Source of the DNA: an uncultured Collinsella sp.
GTDB lineage: Bacteria > Actinomycetota > Coriobacteriia > Coriobacteriales > Coriobacteriaceae
Length of the DNA stretch: 22,799 nt
Assembly (NCBI GenBank): GCA_900547805.1
Contig: URIE01000017.1
Coordinates: forward strand, 1-22,799
Direction of reading: 5' to 3'
Shown here: one piece after another, positions 1 through 6,918 of the stretch
Layout: the number at the start of each line of letters is the position of its first letter
Position numbering within the stretch: position 1 is the first letter of the stretch
Program-made: the position numbers and the translations under genes
The notes under the pieces: generated by a model
Databases searched by the model: none
What the model was told of the DNA's origin: nothing
The model's input: only the letters and a program-made list of their open reading frames with translations

Positions 1-352
1 TCTTCTAACGCCCACCAAATGTTCGCAGCTCAGAGGCTATGTCCTTTGGGCTGTTTTGTTTTATGTCGCTAAATCCGCTGGCAGTTCCAACCGTCATCGC
101 AACGTAACATCAATTCACCTGACGAATGGCAGCCAAATATATTCAATACCCCAACATCAACAATAGCCAGGCACAAAACTGCGCCGCAAGCTGCTCCAAC
201 CGCCCAACTGGTCAAAAGCCGACCATCTACTTGCCAATTTATCTAACGGCGTAACCAAGCAGTCCGCGCCGCAACTTCTCAACAAAACGCCGCGATGTCT
301 GCGCCCTGCGGTATCCTTGAGCCACTCGCACCTGCAGCACCAAGGAGCCGCC
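1..352. other. Left-edge region without a convincing gene
   Basis: This stretch is more AT-rich than the genes that follow. One plus-strand frame is open from the window edge to a stop near 169, but it lacks a start inside the window and its translation does not look like a protein I recognise. It could be the tail of a gene to the left or chance. The last bases hold the ribosome binding site AAGGAG (342-347) of the next gene. I see no clear promoter, RNA gene or repeat. Confidence 0.5.
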
Positions 353-1039
353 ATGCGCACCGAGCTCGATGTCCCCTTTTCGCACAAAGAAGAAGCCAAG
401 GCACTGGGTGCCAAATGGGACCGGACCAAGAAGGTCTGGTATGTACCCAGCGGCGTCAACCCCGAGCCCTTTGCCGAGTGGCTGCCCGGTGTTGACCGAT
501 CCGACCCCTCGGCGCCGTATATATATCTAGTACTGGGCAAGCGCGAATGCTGGAAGTGTCACAAAGAGACCTCGGTCGCGGCCTTCGGCATTCCCTATCG
601 AACCGATAACGACGAGAGCATCGCCATCGCGCACGCGCCCAACGAAGCCGGGCACATTGCCATCGACACGGCCAGAGCCAACGCACTCGCCATCGTGCCC
701 GCTCTTGGCTGCGTGCCGGGCGAGATCCGCGACTACCTTCATAAGCGCTGCGGCTACAAGCCCGTAGGAGCGCGAGCTTCCAAAGCCCCGTCGCTCGGCA
801 ACACGTGCACCAGTTGCGACGCGCTGCAAGGCAGCCGCTATCTGTTCGAGGAGCCCTCGTCCCCGTTTGCCCTCACTGCCATCAACAAGCTGCCGGCACT
901 GGAGTTTGTGCGCGTCGAAGTTGCCGGCGTCTTTGGCGTCCCGGCCACGCGCACCGACTTTGACCAAGCGCTCTTTACCTGGGCACGCGACCATCACGCC
1001 GAGCTCCACAGGCAACTCGGTGAGGGGGTTTATTTGTAG
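353..1039 (+). CDS. DUF5710 domain protein with two CxxC pairs
   Basis: This is a 228-aa soluble protein. Residues 1-46 match the DUF5710 pattern: a Leu-Asp-Val-Pro-Phe strand, then Lys-Glu-Glu-Ala-Lys with Leu-Gly-Ala-Lys-Trp-Asp, then a Trp-Tyr-Val-Pro strand. That domain is often found at the ends of plasmid, phage or DNA-processing proteins, but its function is unknown. The rest carries two cysteine pairs, C66-x-x-C69 and C152-x-x-C155, about 85 residues apart, which could bind one zinc ion together. The start at 353 is chosen over an in-frame start at 317 because AAGGAG lies six bases upstream and the DUF5710 fold begins at once. No operon partner is visible on this strand, and the next gene converges on it. 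The domain is seen; zinc binding is inferred. Confidence 0.85.
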   Translation: MRTELDVPFSHKEEAKALGAKWDRTKKVWYVPSGVNPEPFAEWLPGVDRSDPSAPYIYLVLGKRECWKCHKETSVAAFGIPYRTDNDESIAIAHAPNEAGHIAIDTARANALAIVPALGCVPGEIRDYLHKRCGYKPVGARASKAPSLGNTCTSCDALQGSRYLFEEPSSPFALTAINKLPALEFVRVEVAGVFGVPATRTDFDQALFTWARDHHAELHRQLGEGVYL

Positions 1040-1077
1040 AGACGAAGATGCCTTCACAGCCAGCTCCTCCGCATCAC

Positions 1078-1362
1078 CTATCCCTCGTCGCCGGCGTCAT
1101 ACACGATATCGAGGCCACAAACAGGGCATTTCTCCGGATACACCGGCATATGAACGCCTGTCTGTTTTCTCACTTCGTCGCTGAGTCTGTCACGCGCATC
1201 GATGAACCGAATGTCGAGACACGGTATTTGCGAGCCGCAGCAAGGGCAGGTGACGACAAACGACCCGCAATCAACCTCTACGCTCGGAAACATATTGTTG
1301 TCTATAAGGGCACACGGCAGTTTTCCGTACTTCCCCATCGCAATATCGCCTCGCCAGCTCAT
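1078..1362 (-). CDS. Small zinc-ribbon protein, unknown function
   Basis: This 94-aa protein has two Cys-Pro-x-Cys-Gly knuckles, C39-P-C-C42-G and C79-P-V-C82-G, which is the layout of a zinc ribbon. No other domain is recognisable. The start at 1362 is supported twice: a purine-rich GAGGGGAG lies upstream, and the ATG overlaps the TGA stop of the upstream gene as ATGA (1359-1362), implying translational coupling. A further ATG at 1338 is possible. Third codon positions are GC-rich in this frame, about 14 of 20 in a sample at 1201-1260. It may work with the upstream gene product, which also has a Cys-x-x-Cys near its middle. If the upstream gene really is frameshifted, coupling to this gene could be lost or altered. 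Confidence 0.65.
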   Translation of the reverse strand: MSWRGDIAMGKYGKLPCALIDNNMFPSVEVDCGSFVVTCPCCGSQIPCLDIRFIDARDRLSDEVRKQTGVHMPVYPEKCPVCGLDIVYDAGDEG

Positions 1363-1927
1363 ACACGCTCCCCTCTCGCTATACAAAACAGGAAGAGCAT
1401 GCACCGGCGGGCGTGCGCGAGATTGCATCGCCACGCGATCCGATCAAACAACACGATCGTCAAAGAATGCCAAAACCAAATTTCATCGTCGGTCGCACAC
1501 TGTCCGGCAAACTCAATATCGACGGGTATGTGCTTCAGATAACTCATGTCGGGCGCAAAACGAGGGTCCGGTCCGCCTTTATGAACAGGACCGTGCAGAA
1601 CAAACCATCCGTTTTCGGGCTCGAACCGCTCAACAAACGCAAGGCCGAGCACCTTATAGCCCACCTCGGTTGCAAATATGACTCCGACTGGGACGTCACA
1701 TTCCATGCAGTTGAGCATTTTACGGTTGTAATTCTGGCCTCGAAAACCAACGGTACCCGGCGCTTGACCGAGTACTTAATGGCCCACGTACCATCGTCCA
1801 AATAGAGCGGAGGCACATTGTTGATGCTCTCGGTTTGCCGCTGGCGCGCTTGTACCCCGCTACCCCACTCCCCTGTATACTGATGTAGCACGTGTTTCAT
1901 CCGGGCTTGTTGGGCCGGATTGTTCAT
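1359..1927 (-). pseudogene. Unrecognised gene apparently split by a 1-base frameshift
   Basis: Two leftward frames join into one plausible protein. The upstream frame (from an ATG at 1927 or 1900) reads through ...DDGTWAIKYSVKRRVPLVF. The downstream frame continues RGQNYNRKMLNCMECDVPVG... to the stop at 1359. Adding one T to the T4 run on the minus strand (A4 at 1743-1746 on plus) fuses them without a gap. GC content by codon position agrees: the low-GC second-position phase changes near 1741. No ribosome binding site is evident at the internal ATG 1718, so a separate 119-aa gene starting there is less likely. No good site is seen at 1927 or 1900 either. The product has a Cys-x-x-Cys and no domain I recognise. 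It may be a true pseudogene, a sequencing error in a homopolymer, or ribosomal slippage. Confidence 0.5.
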
Positions 1928-1938
1928 GGGAGGGTCTT

Positions 1939-2430
1939 ATGGCTGCTTCGAATCCGCCTAAGGGGAGCGTTTCTTCTTCGTCCATCAAGCCGGTTACGCG
2001 CAAGGCCGTGCGTTGCCAGCGCGAGGTCGCCTGGCTTGTCACACAGGCGGCGGGCAAACTCGTGGCGAACACGGAAGACGTCAATGCGCCCACACCGAGC
2101 TTTGTGCTGGCAGCGGCGCTGGATCGAGTACGCCAGCTGGAACTCGCCGCACAAGAAGACGGCAGCCATCTTGGCTACCAAGACGCTATGGCGCCCGACC
2201 TGTTGACCTTTTGTCGCATGACCAAGTTGCCCGCCGCACCCAATGCGCTTTCGGACGCAGGCTACATGTTTACGCTTTCGGGCGCGGACCTTATCCGCGA
2301 TATCTACGCATACTGCAGCGAGCTCGCCGAGCGCAGCGTCTTTGGCACGGCTGAAGTCAAACCGGGAAATGTCATCAAGCTGGTTCTTAGGCTGTTCCTG
2401 ATGGACGAGCACGAGGCTGCGCAGGAATAA
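1939..2430 (+). CDS. Conserved-looking hypothetical protein, 163 aa
   Basis: I do not recognise this protein. It has a Ser/Lys-rich first 20 residues, then appears mostly helical and acidic, with no signal peptide, membrane segment or cysteine motif. The ATG at 1939 follows GGGAGGG (1928-1934) at a good distance. A TATACT sequence at 1876-1881 could be its -10 box, but no matching -35 is clear. It diverges from the frameshifted leftward gene. A perfect 8-bp inverted repeat (2459-2466 with 2481-2488) follows its stop and may end the transcript, although it lacks a T-run. Coding status is well supported by the ribosome binding site and composition; the function is unknown. Confidence 0.75.
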   Translation: MAASNPPKGSVSSSSIKPVTRKAVRCQREVAWLVTQAAGKLVANTEDVNAPTPSFVLAAALDRVRQLELAAQEDGSHLGYQDAMAPDLLTFCRMTKLPAAPNALSDAGYMFTLSGADLIRDIYAYCSELAERSVFGTAEVKPGNVIKLVLRLFLMDEHEAAQE

Positions 2431-2779
2431 GTCGTCCGGCAGAGCCATTGTCGATCCGGCGGTGACGCCTTGCCGTAGCCGTCACCGCACGAGCGAGGAT
2501 TTTCGGACGGTCGGATATCGAGAGTGGATATTTGGACGTTTTTTGGGGCTTTTGCGGCAGATTCCGTCCAAATATCCACTCTCGTTCGATAGATGTCCGA
2601 AAATCCACGCTCATCCGGCGGGCGTCCGAATTTCCACGCTCGTGCGGCGGGCGAACCGCGAGTGATCGACGATCAGCCGGCATCGTCTCCGGTTCGCCGC
2701 AGTGCCGCGGCCCCATATGGGTATACTCTCGGGGATTCGACTCGATTCGCCCCCGCTGGGGCGTCAAAGGAGACTGCAT
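2431..2779. other. Intergenic region with nested palindromes and M16 leader
   Basis: This 349-base gap has no gene. It holds a hairpin just after the upstream stop (2459-2488), a large nested palindrome (2491-2642, described separately), and the leader of the M16 protease gene. TATACT at 2722-2727 is a -10 candidate without a clear -35. A short perfect hairpin (CGCCCC at 2748-2753 with GGGGCG at 2758-2763) sits just ahead of the ribosome binding site. Confidence 0.6.
2491..2642. repeat. Nested palindromic element, copy 1
   Basis: Five copies of a short motif close to GAGCGTGGATTTTCGGAC are packed here: two on plus (2491-2508, 2519-2538) and three on minus (2565-2584, 2595-2612, 2623-2642). 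The inner pair 2519-2538 and 2565-2584 is a perfect 20-bp inverted repeat with a 26-base loop. The outer pair 2491-2508 and 2595-2612 matches at 17 of 18 bases. A 20-base unit is also repeated directly with a 29-base period (2605-2624 and 2634-2653, 18 of 20 identical). The element could fold as one long cruciform or RNA hairpin. No ORF of merit lies within it. Confidence 0.85.
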
Positions 2780-5700
2780 ATGCCCACCACCTCAACCGAC
2801 CCGCGCGCCGCTGCCGCCGCGCTGCTAGTGCCCGGCACTACCTGCCACGGCTTTGCCGTCGAGCGCTGCGAGACCGTGCCCGAGCTCGACTCGGACGCCT
2901 ACGTGCTGCGCCACACTGCCTCGGGTGCTCGCCTGCTGTACCTGGCGTGCGACGACGAAAACAAGGCCTTTGCCATTGGCTTTAAGACGCCGCCGGCCGA
3001 TTCCACCGGCGTGTTCCATATTCTTGAGCACTCGGTGCTGTGCGGATCGGCCAAGTTCCCCGTCAAGGAGCCGTTTGTCGACCTGATCAAGAGCTCCATG
3101 CAGACGTTCCTCAACGCCATGACCTACCCCGACAAGACCATCTACCCCGTTGCCACCACCAACGAGCAGGACCTGTACAACCTGATGGACGTATACCTAG
3201 ACGCGGTGTTCAACCCGGCCATCTACACCAAGCCGACCATTTTTGAGCAAGAGGGCTGGCACTACGAGCTGGACCTGCCGGAGGGCGCCGAGGGCGAGGG
3301 CGACGGTAGCTCCGCGAGCCTGCGCGAGGGCACGCTGCGCTATAACGGCGTGGTGTTCAACGAGATGAAGGGTGCGCTGTCCGATCCCATGAGCGTGCTG
3401 GACGACGCCGTCAACGCCGCGCTCTATCCCGACACCGCCTATGCGCACGAAAGCGGCGGCGACCCGCGCGCGATTCCCGCGCTCACCTACGAGCAGTTCC
3501 TGGACACGCACGCGCGCCACTACAACCCCTCCAACTCCTACATCACGCTCTACGGCGACCTGGACGTGGACCGCGCACTGGCCTTTTTGGACGAGCGTTA
3601 TCTGTCGCAGCCGAGTGCCGCAAGCCGCCGCATGGACGCAGCCGTTGCCGCCGGCGAGGACCCGTCCACGCTGGCGCCCAATCCGCTGGGCGTGCAGACG
3701 CCCGTGACCTGCGAGTACAAGCGCGTCGAGATGGCCACTACACCCGAGAACGCCCTGGTGGGCCTGGGCCTTGTGTTGGGCAGCGCGCTCGACCGCAAAC
3801 GCACGATCGCGGCGGATATCCTGTTCGAGGCGCTGCTGGGCTCCAACGAGGCGCCGGTCAAGAAGACCATTCTGGCCGCCGGCCTGGGCGGCAACGTGGT
3901 GAGCTACACCGCGGCCGAGAGCCTGCAGCCCTACGAGCTCATCATGTTGCAAAACGCGCAGCCCGGCGTGGCGCGCGAGCTGCGCCGCGTGTTCCAGGAC
4001 GCCTGCCGCGACCTGTGCGAGTACGGCGTTCCGCGCGAGCGCCTGGAAGCCATCATCAGCAGCAACGAATACGATCTGCGCCAGCGCGACTACGGCATCG
4101 CCGACGGCGTGGCCATTGCGTGCGACGCGCTGAGCACGTGGCTCTACGATGACGACGCCGCGACGCTGGCGCTCAAGTACGGCCCGGTGTACGAGGAGCT
4201 GCGTAGCGAGCTGGACGGCACCTACTTTGAGGACCTGCTGCGCGAGCTGGTGCTGGAGAACGACCACATGGCGCTCGTCGAGCTGGTGCCGGTGGACGCC
4301 GCCGAGGGTTCGGAGGGTGCCGAGGCCATCGAGCTGGCAGCCAAGCGCGACGCCATGACCGATTCCGAGCTGGCCGACGTGGTCGAGCGCACGGCCGCGC
4401 TGCGTGCCGCGCAGGAAGCCGAGGACACGCCCGAGGACAAGGCCACGCTGCCGCGCCTGCGCGTGTCCGACATTGGCGAGGCGCGCCCCGAACCACCGCT
4501 GGTCGTGGACACGACCGCGCCCATCCCCTGTCTGCGTCACGGCATCCCCACCAACCGCTTGGCCTACGCCATGCAGTATTTCGACCTGAGCTGCGTCGCA
4601 TTTGAGGACCTGCCCTATGTGACGCTGCTCTGCCGCCTGCTTAAGCAGCTGCCCACGCGCGAGCACTCGGCCGAGGAGCTCGACAACTTGCTCGCCGGCA
4701 AGCTGGGCTTTTTGAGCTTTACGACCGAGGTCATGACCCAGCCCGACGTGAACGGCGTGCGCCCCTACCTGCTGGTGAGCGCCGGCGCCCTGTCCGAGAA
4801 GATTGATGCGCTGGCAAGCCTGCCGCGCGAGGTGTGGTCGAGCACGCTTTTGCTCGATGCCGACGCCGACCGCGTGCGCGACGTGCTCACGCAGATTCGC
4901 ATTGGGCTTGAGCAGGGCTTTATCAACAACGGCCACTCGGCGGCGCTCGGCCGCGCTATGAGCTACAGCTCGCCTTCGGCCGTGGTGCGTGAGCAGCTTT
5001 CGGGCGTGGACTTCTATCTGTTCCTGCGCGATCTGCTCGACCACTTTGACGAGCGCCTGGGCGGCCTGCGCGCCAAGCTTGCCGAGCTGGCAGGCCGCAT
5101 CTTTGTGGCCGACGGCTGCATGGCGAGCTTTACTGGCAGCGACGAGGACTTTAACGCGTACTGGGCCGCCGCGGGCGACCTGGGGCTGGACGCTGGCGAT
5201 GGCGCCGGCCGCGACGCGCTCGTGGTGCCGGCGCCGTGCGACCGCCATGAGGCTTTTGTCATCCCCAGCGACATCTGCTTTGCGGCAAGCGCGTGCGACC
5301 CGCGTCGCCTGGGCATTGACGTGACGGGCGCCTGGGCGGTTGCCGCCAACGCGCTCTCCTACGACTACCTGTGGAACGAGATCCGCGTGAAGGGTGGTGC
5401 GTACGGCTGCGGATTCCGCGCGGCCGGCGAGCGTCAGGCGGCGTTCTACACCTACCGCGACCCGGCAATCGACCCCTCGATTGAGCGCGTGGCGCGCGCA
5501 GGCGAATGGCTCGGCAGCTTTGAGCCCGACGAGGCCGCCTTTGAGGGCTTTATCGTGAGCTGCGTGAGCGGCATGGACGCGCCGGTGAAGCCGTACGCGC
5601 TCACCAAGCGCCGCAACACGACCTACCTGGCCGGACTCGATCCGCATGCACGCGAGGAGCGCCGCGCCCAGATGCTCGCCGCCACGCCCGGTGAGCTGCG

Positions 5701-5818
5701 CTCGCTCGGCGCCGACGTGACGCGCATCGCAGCCGAGTCGCCCACCTGCGTCTTTGGCGGCCGAGACGTCATCGCCAAGAGCAACGCCGGCTTTACCGTC
5801 GTCAACCTGTTGGGCTAA
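2780..5818 (+). CDS. M16C (PreP/Cym1-type) zinc metalloprotease
   Basis: This 1012-aa protein is an insulinase-family peptidase of the presequence-protease subgroup, which cuts unfolded peptides inside a closed two-halved chamber. The inverted zinc motif HxxEH is present as H80-I-L-E83-H84, with E83 as the general base. The distal zinc ligand fits E195 in GVVFNEMKG. The PreP-like flanks SVLCGS and PVKEPF follow the motif, and the C-terminal half contains VKGGAYGCG, as expected of the last M16 domain. The length of about 1,000 residues fits the single-chain M16C type. No signal peptide is seen, so it is probably cytoplasmic and may recycle peptides. The start at 2780 follows AAAGGAGA closely and is preferred over an in-frame start at 2702. 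It appears monocistronic, with a hairpin terminator after it. Confidence 0.95.
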   Translation: MPTTSTDPRAAAAALLVPGTTCHGFAVERCETVPELDSDAYVLRHTASGARLLYLACDDENKAFAIGFKTPPADSTGVFHILEHSVLCGSAKFPVKEPFVDLIKSSMQTFLNAMTYPDKTIYPVATTNEQDLYNLMDVYLDAVFNPAIYTKPTIFEQEGWHYELDLPEGAEGEGDGSSASLREGTLRYNGVVFNEMKGALSDPMSVLDDAVNAALYPDTAYAHESGGDPRAIPALTYEQFLDTHARHYNPSNSYITLYGDLDVDRALAFLDERYLSQPSAASRRMDAAVAAGEDPSTLAPNPLGVQTPVTCEYKRVEMATTPENALVGLGLVLGSALDRKRTIAADILFEALLGSNEAPVKKTILAAGLGGNVVSYTAAESLQPYELIMLQNAQPGVARELRRVFQDACRDLCEYGVPRERLEAIISSNEYDLRQRDYGIADGVAIACDALSTWLYDDDAATLALKYGPVYEELRSELDGTYFEDLLRELVLENDHMALVELVPVDAAEGSEGAEAIELAAKRDAMTDSELADVVERTAALRAAQEAEDTPEDKATLPRLRVSDIGEARPEPPLVVDTTAPIPCLRHGIPTNRLAYAMQYFDLSCVAFEDLPYVTLLCRLLKQLPTREHSAEELDNLLAGKLGFLSFTTEVMTQPDVNGVRPYLLVSAGALSEKIDALASLPREVWSSTLLLDADADRVRDVLTQIRIGLEQGFINNGHSAALGRAMSYSSPSAVVREQLSGVDFYLFLRDLLDHFDERLGGLRAKLAELAGRIFVADGCMASFTGSDEDFNAYWAAAGDLGLDAGDGAGRDALVVPAPCDRHEAFVIPSDICFAASACDPRRLGIDVTGAWAVAANALSYDYLWNEIRVKGGAYGCGFRAAGERQAAFYTYRDPAIDPSIERVARAGEWLGSFEPDEAAFEGFIVSCVSGMDAPVKPYALTKRRNTTYLAGLDPHAREERRAQMLAATPGELRSLGADVTRIAAESPTCVFGGRDVIAKSNAGFTVVNLLG

Positions 5819-5824
5819 GGCACT

Positions 5825-5866
5825 AAAGGTAGATTTTTGGGACATGCCCGAAAATCTACCTTTTTT
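5825..5866 (+). terminator. Rho-independent terminator of the M16 gene
   Basis: The left arm AAAGGTAGATTTTTGGG pairs with CCCGAAAATCTACCTTT across the loop ACATG, with one mismatch, and ends in six Ts. It lies just seven bases after the stop. The left arm and loop contain an 18-base sequence (5829-5846) that recurs exactly, inverted, at 8601-8618. Confidence 0.85.
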
Positions 5867-5897
5867 CTGCGGCCTGAGCGGGGCGGCGCAGCCCACC

Positions 5898-6055
5898 GCG
5901 GCGGTTTGTCTCGATCTGTAACATCTAGACGGCAATATCGGCTCCAGATGTTACAGATCGAGACGTTCCCGAACGGCACCAACTCTTTGTCTCAATCTGT
6001 AACATCTAAGTCCAATTTTGCCGAGTTACTGTTACAGATCGAGACAAACCGCCGC
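5898..6055. repeat. Nested double palindrome (GTCTCGATCTGTAAC family)
   Basis: Four copies of GTCTCGATCTGTAAC, one with a single change, form three inverted-repeat relations. The first hairpin is a perfect 19-bp repeat (5908-5926 with 5946-5964). The second pairs about 5987-6003 with 6031-6047, with one mismatch. The outermost arms (5898-5922 and 6031-6055) are a perfect 25-bp inverted repeat. The DNA can thus fold as two side-by-side hairpins or one large one. No protein is encoded here. Confidence 0.85.
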
Positions 6056-6115
6056 AGACGCCCATCACAGCACAGACCACCACGAAGGTGCCTGTCCCCT
6101 TTCTCAGTGGCGATT

Positions 6116-6129
6116 CGAACACTTGTTCT
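6116..6129. promoter_or_regulatory. Possible LexA/SOS-like box
   Basis: CGAACACTTGTTCT has the symmetric core GAACA-N2-TGTTC, close to the LexA box of Gram-positive bacteria (CGAAC-N4-GTTC). It lies about 30 bases upstream of the proposed -35 of hicAB. The TGTTCTATA half recurs as a direct repeat at about 6141. It may be coincidental; no lexA gene is in the window. Confidence 0.3.
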
Positions 6130-6159
6130 ATACGCACACATGTTCTATAGTAGAGGTGC

Positions 6160-6197
6160 TTGCATCGAACTGAAATTGCAACTAGAATATAGTTGCA
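6160..6197 (+). promoter_or_regulatory. hicAB promoter with overlapping operator
   Basis: TTGCAT (6160-6165) and TAGAAT (6183-6188) are spaced by exactly 17 bases. A perfect 8-bp inverted repeat, TGCAACTA (6177-6184) and TAGTTGCA (6190-6197) with a 5-base spacer, covers the -10 box. Type II antitoxins commonly repress their own promoter in this way, so this is a likely HicB operator. Confidence 0.6.
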
Positions 6198-6211
6198 GAA
6201 TGTGAGGCGGG

Positions 6212-6475
6212 ATGACTCGATCCGATAAACTCATCGCCCAGCTGCTTAGCTGTCCTTCAACGTATAGATTTGCTGACTTTCTTAAAGTTATGGCTTCATA
6301 TGGCTTTGAAATGGACAGCAAAGGCAAGACATCCGGATCGCGCGTTCGCTTCTACAGGCCATCAGATGGCAGGATGTTCGTAATGCACGCGCCTCATCCA
6401 TCTGACGAATTGACAGCGGGGACCATTCGAAACATCGTTCGCTTTCTGCAAGATGTCGGAGGTAGTCATGAGTAA
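6212..6475 (+). CDS. hicA: HicA-family toxin (mRNA interferase)
   Basis: This 87-aa protein matches the HicA family of small double-stranded-RNA-binding-fold toxins that cut mRNA. The N-terminus has the family's helix with the MTRSDKLIAQLLS start. Then comes the strand GKTSGSRVRF, a known variant in which the usual glycine-serine-histidine is Gly-Ser-Arg, followed by MHAPHPSDEL. The variant at the usual catalytic histidine position is common in one HicA subfamily, so it need not mean inactivity. A GAGG sequence precedes the ATG. The stop overlaps the hicB start by eight bases, and toxin-first order is normal for hic loci. Base composition is more AT-rich than in the neighbours, consistent with horizontal gain. 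Confidence 0.85.
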   Translation: MTRSDKLIAQLLSCPSTYRFADFLKVMASYGFEMDSKGKTSGSRVRFYRPSDGRMFVMHAPHPSDELTAGTIRNIVRFLQDVGGSHE

Positions 6476-6797
6476 CGTTTTGGCATACAAGGGTTATTTC
6501 GCCCCGGTCGAGTTCGATGCCGAACAGCATGTGCTAACAGGTATGGTCGCCGGCATTAGGGATGCAATCGTATTTGAAGGCTCCACGGCTGAAGAAGTGG
6601 AGCAATGCTTCCACGACGCCGTCGACGATTACCTTGAGTTTTGCGCCGAGAAGGGCAAGGAACCCGAGCGGGCTTTTAAGGGCTCGTTCAACGTAAGAAC
6701 GGGCTCTGAGCTCCACAAGCAAGCAGCGCTGGCAGCGGCAAAGAAGGGTGAGTCACTCAATAAGTTTGTGACTGAAGCGATCGCTGCGGCGCTGTGA
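6468..6797 (+). CDS. hicB: HicB-family antitoxin
   Basis: This 109-aa protein is the partner of HicA. The first 65 or so residues fit the degenerate RNase H-like HicB fold: YKGYFAPVEFDAE, a GMVAGIRDAIVFEG strand pair and the helix TAEEVEQCFHDAVDDYLEFC. The C-terminal 40 residues, with LAAAKKGESLNKFVTEAI, look like a ribbon-helix-helix DNA-binding segment. That supports autorepression at the palindrome over the upstream promoter. The ATG at 6468 is chosen because GGAGG (6458-6462) sits five bases before it, and it overlaps the hicA stop. A 15-bp perfect hairpin follows the stop. Confidence 0.88.
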   Translation: MSNVLAYKGYFAPVEFDAEQHVLTGMVAGIRDAIVFEGSTAEEVEQCFHDAVDDYLEFCAEKGKEPERAFKGSFNVRTGSELHKQAALAAAKKGESLNKFVTEAIAAAL

Positions 6798-6809
6798 AGC
6801 CAACGTCGA

Positions 6810-6850
6810 GTCGAAGCCGCCACACAGGGCGCCTTTGTGGCGGCTTCGAC
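6810..6850 (+). terminator. Hairpin after hicAB
   Basis: GTCGAAGCCGCCACA (6810-6824) pairs perfectly with TGTGGCGGCTTCGAC (6836-6850) around an 11-base loop. There is no long T-run after it. It may therefore be a Rho-assisted terminator, an mRNA-stabilising hairpin, or the stem of the repeat element that follows. Confidence 0.55.
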
Positions 6851-6889
6851 GTTTGCCCAGATAAAACCTGTCAGAATAAACCTGTCCCT
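6851..6889. repeat. Dispersed 39-base repeat, copy A
   Basis: The sequence starting GTTTGCCCAGATAAAACC and ending in CCTGTCCCT recurs at 16670-16708 with two differences in 39 bases. Both copies follow a strong hairpin and both sit at a gene boundary. Confidence 0.8.
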
Positions 6890-6918
6890 TTTTGGTAGGT
6901 TTGGGAGAGAGGGCCGGG

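Larger units (their letters stand above)
5819..6211. other. Intergenic region: terminator, palindromes, hic promoter
   Basis: This 393-base gap contains, in order, the M16 terminator hairpin, a nested double palindrome (5898-6055), a fragment reading CCTGTCCCCTTT near 6090 that resembles short repeats elsewhere in the window, a possible SOS box (6116-6129), and the hicAB promoter and operator. A plus-strand open frame across 5837-6205 is made of these repeats and is not a gene. Confidence 0.7.

Noticed and set aside
157..540. Minus-strand 127-codon frame near the left edge
   Set aside because: It overlaps the well-supported DUF5710 gene antisense and has no domain or ribosome binding site.
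1413..1805. Plus-strand 130-codon frame (MREIAS... MPKPNFIVG...)
   Set aside because: Its composition is fairly protein-like, and codon-position GC alone cannot exclude it. But it lacks a ribosome binding site, and the opposite strand offers a coherent fused protein with a coupled downstream gene.
3197..5935. 912-codon open frame antisense to the M16 protease gene
   Set aside because: It is a shadow of a GC-rich gene. The plus-strand product has the complete M16 motifs, and the antisense product is rich in Ala, Arg, His and Val with no domain.
5898..6055. CRISPR array
   Set aside because: Repeat copies alternate in orientation and spacing, there are no unique equal-length spacers, and no cas gene is near.
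5837..6205. Plus-strand 122-codon frame after the M16 gene
   Set aside because: It consists of palindromic repeats and the hicAB promoter region.
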